This document shows positions 5,085 to 8,291 of a stretch of 8,291 bases of DNA, piece after piece. Position 1 is the first letter of the stretch. Every line of letters begins with the position of its first letter. Made by a program: the position numbers and the translations under genes. The notes under the pieces are model-generated. The model searched no databases and had not been told where the DNA came from. It worked only from the letters and a program-made list of their open reading frames with translations. The DNA lies in assembly GCA_041744735.1 (NCBI GenBank), contig JBGTKH010000132.1, positions 1-8,291 of the forward strand, written 5' to 3'. Origin of the DNA: JBGTKH01 sp041744735. Its GTDB lineage: Bacteria; Planctomycetota; Planctomycetia; Pirellulales; Pirellulaceae.

Positions 5085-7507
5085 ATGGTTTCCAGCTCCG
5101 GCTCGTCGCTGTTCTTTAGATAGGCGCCCTGCGTCGAGCGGCAGAGATTCATCAGCTCGTTGGTGAGCTTCACGAGGTTGATCAGATCCGCGTCGCTGGT
5201 GGCGGACTCTTCGAGTCGAGCGGCCACGTCGGCGATTTGCGGCACGCCGTGTTTGATGGCGGTGGTCTTCAGGCGGCCAGCCAAAGCGCCCAAGCCGAAG
5301 ATGTCCTGATCGTCCAGCGCGCAAGCCAGCCGCTCGATCTCCATGCCGATTCGCAGCGCCGTGTTTTTCGAGACGCGAGACAGTTCGGGATCGCGGCTTT
5401 CATTGCGTGCCTTGACCGTGTCGATGAAGCGCTCGACCAACTGCGGGTCGAACTGCTTGCCGGCGCAGCGGCGCAGTTCGGCGAAGGCTTCCTCTTGGCT
5501 GCGCCCTTTGCGATATACGCGATTGGATACCATCGCGTCGAAGGCATCGGCCATCGAGAGAATGCGCGCACCCAGTGGAATCTCGTCTCTTTTGGGCAAA
5601 TGCGGATCGCGCGAGTTGCCATCGTACCAAGCGTGATGTGTCTCGACGATTTGCGTCAGCTCGATACAGGCGAAGGTCGAGTTCAGAATCTCGACGCCGA
5701 TGCGATCGTGGATGCCCATCACCTTCCATTCGTCTGCGGTCAGCGGGCCGGGTTTGAGCAGAATTGCGTCGGGCACGCCGATCTTGCCGATGTCGTGCAG
5801 CAGCGCCGCAATCTCCAGCACATACACTTCGGTGACAGTCATCAGGCCGTTGGAAGCGGCCACGCACAAATCGGCCACGCGGCGGCTGTGTTCGGCCGTT
5901 GCCGTATCGCGATAAGCCAGCGCGGACACCAGCGCGGTGACAGCGTGGAACGGAATCGCGCCGGTAGTTTTGGGTTCCTTGGGCGGGCTGGGACGCGGCT
6001 CGGGCGACTTTTCCATTTCCATATCCGCGGGCACCTGATCCCACCGGATGACGCGGTTGCGGCCTTGGCGCTTAGCGACGTACAAGCACTTGTCGGCTTG
6101 ATTGAGCAGATCTTGGGGATCGTGGGCTCCCAAACGAATCGCCGACACGCCGAAGCTGGCCTTGACCGACAGGTTGTCGAACGGCAGCGACGCGACCGCT
6201 TGCCGGCAGGCTTCCGCGACTTGGGCCGCCGCTTCCAGATCGGTCTGCGGCAGCACGATACAGAATTCTTCACCGCCGTAACGGCAAACCAGATCGGACT
6301 CGCGGCGGTTGGCCCGCAGCACCTCGGCGACGCGCTTCAGCACGACGTCGCCGGTCGCGTGGCCGTGTTCGTCGTTGATCGACTTGAAATGGTCCACGTC
6401 GGCCATGATGCAGCTTAGCGGCATGCCGCTCTGTTGAGCCACGCCCCACTGCATGTCGAAGCCGCTGAAGAACGAGCGGCGGTTCAAGCACGAGGTCAGC
6501 GGGTCCTGCGTGGCCAGAATCTTCAATTCCTGGTTTTGGCGGCCGATCTCGTCGCGCGATTGCCTGAGCATTTCCAGCATCCGTTGCAGATCCGCCCGGT
6601 TGCGTTCGATCAGTGTCACGTCGTTAAAGCTGGCCAGCGCGCCGCGATACTCGCCGCTGCGACCCAGAATCGGCGAAGCGTTGACCTTGAACGTGCGCGG
6701 ATCGCTGGTGCCGATCTGCATGCCGAGCATGACGTCCGACTGTAGCTCGCCGTCACGCAACGACGCCGACCAAGGATACACGGCTTGGCCGTGCGCGTCC
6801 GTTGCGGACCAAGGCAACTCCGAAACCCGCCGGCCTTGCAGTTCCGTGGCCGGCTGGCCCACGGTGCGCGCGAAGGCTTTGTTCGCCAGCACGATGCGTT
6901 CGTCTTTGTCCAGCACCAACAAGCCCTCGGCCAGCGTGTCCAACGCGGCCCGCACGCGGTCGGGGACCACTTTCGACGGGTCCAAGTGCTGCAGCATTTT
7001 CCGCAGATACAGGTAATACGCCAACAGGCTGCCGCAAAAGATGAAGATGCAGAATCGCGTGATTTGGTTGTTAAACCAGCCCATGATGCCGGGCTGCGAG
7101 AGCGGGCGGAAGCGCATCTCGACGGTTCCCCAAGGCTGGTTCGCTGCCGTAATCGGGACGAAGATGTGTGAGTCGGTGGAGCGATTGGCCTCGTCGGTGT
7201 GCCAATGCGCGGCGTGATTGCCCACCTCGACCATCAGCCGGCCGTCCTCGCGGCGCACGCCGGCCGAGAGCACGTCGGGGTTTCGCTTGACGATGGCTTC
7301 CAGGCTGGCTTCGATCCGCGCCAAATCGCCGCGGCCGGCCAGTATCGAACAGTTGATGGCGATGGCCTCGCAGAGCCCTGCGCGGCCCTGCATCACGGCG
7401 CTGTGGCGGTCGGGAAGAAAGCCCAGACTTTGTGCCGTAAACAGGATGCTCAGGGCTAGAAACGCCAGCCCGATCGTGATTCTTCCAGTGGCTGAAAAAC
7501 GGTTCAT
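5081..7507 (-). CDS. Membrane-anchored PAS-GGDEF-HD-GYP cyclic di-GMP enzyme with C-terminal HPt-like domain
   Basis: This protein probably both makes (GGDEF) and degrades (HD-GYP) cyclic di-GMP at the inner membrane. From the ATG at 7507 it has 808 residues. Order: membrane segment about 9-31, periplasmic domain about 32-145, membrane segment about 150-168, PAS about 183-305, short coiled coil, GGDEF about 330-488, Pro-rich linker, HD-GYP about 516-700, HPt-like bundle about 713-795. GGEEF at 411-415 is an active-type motif, and RESD at 402-405, five residues before it, fits the inhibitory I-site. HD-GYP keeps His540, HD at 571-572, His600, HH at 624-625 and Asp654. The GYP loop, however, reads HHAWYDGNSRDPHLP in place of HHExxDGxGYP. 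The HPt-like segment AGRLKTTA has Gly744 where the phosphorylated His would be. A TTG five codons upstream is possible; neither start has a good ribosome-binding site. The TAG stop lies in the tip of a MITE-like element. Confidence 0.93.
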   Translation of the reverse strand: MNRFSATGRITIGLAFLALSILFTAQSLGFLPDRHSAVMQGRAGLCEAIAINCSILAGRGDLARIEASLEAIVKRNPDVLSAGVRREDGRLMVEVGNHAAHWHTDEANRSTDSHIFVPITAANQPWGTVEMRFRPLSQPGIMGWFNNQITRFCIFIFCGSLLAYYLYLRKMLQHLDPSKVVPDRVRAALDTLAEGLLVLDKDERIVLANKAFARTVGQPATELQGRRVSELPWSATDAHGQAVYPWSASLRDGELQSDVMLGMQIGTSDPRTFKVNASPILGRSGEYRGALASFNDVTLIERNRADLQRMLEMLRQSRDEIGRQNQELKILATQDPLTSCLNRRSFFSGFDMQWGVAQQSGMPLSCIMADVDHFKSINDEHGHATGDVVLKRVAEVLRANRRESDLVCRYGGEEFCIVLPQTDLEAAAQVAEACRQAVASLPFDNLSVKASFGVSAIRLGAHDPQDLLNQADKCLYVAKRQGRNRVIRWDQVPADMEMEKSPEPRPSPPKEPKTTGAIPFHAVTALVSALAYRDTATAEHSRRVADLCVAASNGLMTVTEVYVLEIAALLHDIGKIGVPDAILLKPGPLTADEWKVMGIHDRIGVEILNSTFACIELTQIVETHHAWYDGNSRDPHLPKRDEIPLGARILSMADAFDAMVSNRVYRKGRSQEEAFAELRRCAGKQFDPQLVERFIDTVKARNESRDPELSRVSKNTALRIGMEIERLACALDDQDIFGLGALAGRLKTTAIKHGVPQIADVAARLEESATSDADLINLVKLTNELMNLCRSTQGAYLKNSDEPELETI

Positions 7508-7537
7508 TGTCCGCGGTCTCAATGTTTATTTGTTGGA

Positions 7538-7570
7538 GGGCATTTCAAAGCCGTAGCCGAAGTTGCGAAC
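7538..7570 (+). repeat. Truncated copy of the palindromic repeat with its left flank
   Basis: GTAGCCGAAGTTG (7553-7565) followed by CGAAC matches the first half of the 45-bp repeat but breaks off after the loop. It directly abuts the first full tandem copy (GTAG at 7573), giving a 20-bp partial duplication. Its flank plus head GGGCATTTCAAAGCCGTAG (7538-7556) matches 1397-1415 at 17 of 19 positions. It lies 31 bp upstream of the sensor gene start. Confidence 0.75.
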
Positions 7571-7572
7571 CC

Positions 7573-7686
7573 GTAGCCGAAGTTGTGAAACTTCGGAATT
7601 CTCACGAATTCCGCTACATTCTATTTCTGGTAGCCGAAGTTGTGAAACTTCGGAATTCTCACGAATTCCGCTACATTCTATTTCTG
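7573..7686 (+). repeat. Exact 57-bp tandem duplication, each unit carrying a perfect 45-bp palindromic repeat
   Basis: Units 7573-7629 and 7630-7686 are identical over all 57 bp. Each holds the full 45-bp repeat (7573-7617 and 7630-7674) plus ATTCTATTTCTG. In the second unit that tail encodes the last two codons and the TAG stop of the upstream gene (7678-7686). In the first unit the same bases are non-coding. The duplication therefore copied the gene end together with the repeat and appears recent. Confidence 0.92.
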
Positions 7687-8291
7687 GTTAGGAGTCGGAG
7701 CCTCTTGGCGCTCGTTTTTTTCGATGATGGATTCCAGCGAATCTTCGTCGCGCCGCCGTTTGTCGCCGGGCAGGTTTTCGAAACCGTCCAGAACCGGCAG
7801 CGGGTCAATTAGTCTCCAGGCCGGCATCGACGACAACATGCTGGCCATCAGGTATCCGCCGCGCAGCGTCCAAATCACGTAGCCCACGGACAGCGCGGTG
7901 GTCAGCGTCGTGGCGGTGCCCACGGTCAAAATCGACGACAGATCGTTGGTTCCCAGTTCGTCCATGAGCGAGTCCAATTGGCCCCACAGCAAGCTGGATT
8001 CAGAGATCGCGTCGCGTTCGTCGTCCGACAGCGCCGAACCGGTCAGCGCCTTCTCGGAACGCATCTTCCAACCGTCGCGGAGCGTCGTGTGACGGGCCAG
8101 CAGCAGGTACGAATCCGTCTCGTCTTCCAGCACGAAATCGGCCTGCTCGGCTTCGACCAGACCAATAAGTTGGCCGTCTCCGTCGCGATAGCTCAACGGC
8201 CTGACCGGTTCCGCCGGTGTGATCGGTGCGGCGTCGACGTCGATCTCGCCGAGCAGCAACGGCGGCGGGGCATTCGAGCCGTCGTCCGGCG
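7678..8291 (-). CDS. C-terminal end of a large probable surface or adhesin-like protein, N-terminus outside window
   Basis: The frame is open to the window edge. The first candidate start inside it is only a TTG at 8259, preceded by in-frame residues PDDGSNAPPP, so this is most likely the end of a longer protein. The 203 residues visible are an acidic, Pro-containing segment, then a region with SYLLLARHTTLRDGWKMRS. Next comes a hydrophobic stretch at about 120-141 (TVGTATTLTTALSVGYVIW), then LRGGYLMASMLSSMPAWR and DPLPVLD, and a charged tail of about 40 residues. From memory, a glycine/serine hydrophobic segment followed by MPAWR and DPLPVL ends many giant cadherin-like or Ig-like repeat proteins of planctomycetes and proteobacteria. 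It is probably a membrane anchor or export-related end. The function of the missing body cannot be told. The stop lies within the 57-bp duplicated unit. Confidence 0.7.
   Translation of the reverse strand, partial: PDDGSNAPPPLLLGEIDVDAAPITPAEPVRPLSYRDGDGQLIGLVEAEQADFVLEDETDSYLLLARHTTLRDGWKMRSEKALTGSALSDDERDAISESSLLWGQLDSLMDELGTNDLSSILTVGTATTLTTALSVGYVIWTLRGGYLMASMLSSMPAWRLIDPLPVLDGFENLPGDKRRRDEDSLESIIEKNERQEAPTPNQK

Noticed and set aside
5237..6418. Long plus-strand open frame of 393 codons
   Set aside because: It is antisense to the HD-GYP and GGDEF coding region and has no recognisable content.
7573..7686. CRISPR array
   Set aside because: There are only two identical abutting units with no variable spacers, and each unit is internally palindromic with its own flank. 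This is a tandem duplication of a REP-like element.
7507..7812. Plus-strand open frame with a 19-residue internal repeat (EVVKLRNSHEFRYILFLV-like)
   Set aside because: The peptide repeat is only the 57-bp tandem DNA duplication read through in frame, since 57 is divisible by three. There is no ribosome-binding site, and it overlaps the end of a better-supported minus-strand gene.

Overview
The window is a bacterial chromosomal segment, most likely from a planctomycete (Pirellulales-like). That placement is inference. It rests on the pyrophosphate-type phosphofructokinase, a GGDEF/HD-GYP protein with an unusual GYP loop, the C-terminal anchor of what looks like a giant surface protein, widely spaced genes, and gaps filled with palindromic repeats. 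All six genes I can support lie on the minus strand, so transcription runs from high to low coordinates. Every plus-strand open frame I examined is a shadow of one of these genes.

In transcription order the genes are: (i) 7678-8291, the C-terminal end of a large probable surface protein, cut by the window; (ii) 5081-7507, a membrane-anchored sensor with PAS, GGDEF and HD-GYP domains and a C-terminal HPt-like bundle; (iii) 3644-4735, an M24B Xaa-Pro peptidase; (iv) 3038-3541, accB (biotin carboxyl carrier protein); (v) 1603-2952, accC (biotin carboxylase); (vi) 1-1292, a PPi-type 6-phosphofructokinase cut at its C-terminus.

The metabolic block is conventional. AccB and AccC form the first half-reaction of acetyl-CoA carboxylase. 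A peptidase gene beside accBC is a familiar arrangement (in Bacillus subtilis yqhT-efp-accB-accC), but efp is absent here. The phosphofructokinase carries the Asp/Lys pair typical of PPi-dependent enzymes. The GGDEF/HD-GYP protein probably both makes and degrades cyclic di-GMP in response to a periplasmic or PAS-sensed signal.

The unusual content is between the genes. Every intergenic gap holds a different palindromic repeat. A 45-bp family is built from two overlapping, inverted, GTAG-headed hairpins with the same loop and compensatory stem differences. It occurs as three perfect copies, one decayed copy and one truncated copy, all in the same orientation. Two of the perfect copies lie in an exact 57-bp tandem duplication that also copied the end of the neighbouring gene. 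Other gaps hold a CTAG-bounded MITE-like element that overlaps a stop codon, a paired 10-bp-stem palindrome, a heptamer-built 20-bp inverted repeat between accB and accC, and a GTAG hairpin with a GCAA loop after accC. The architecture resembles REP/BIME elements, which in other bacteria are linked to RAYT transposases. No transposase, RNA gene or CRISPR array is visible, and I found no convincing new multi-gene system.
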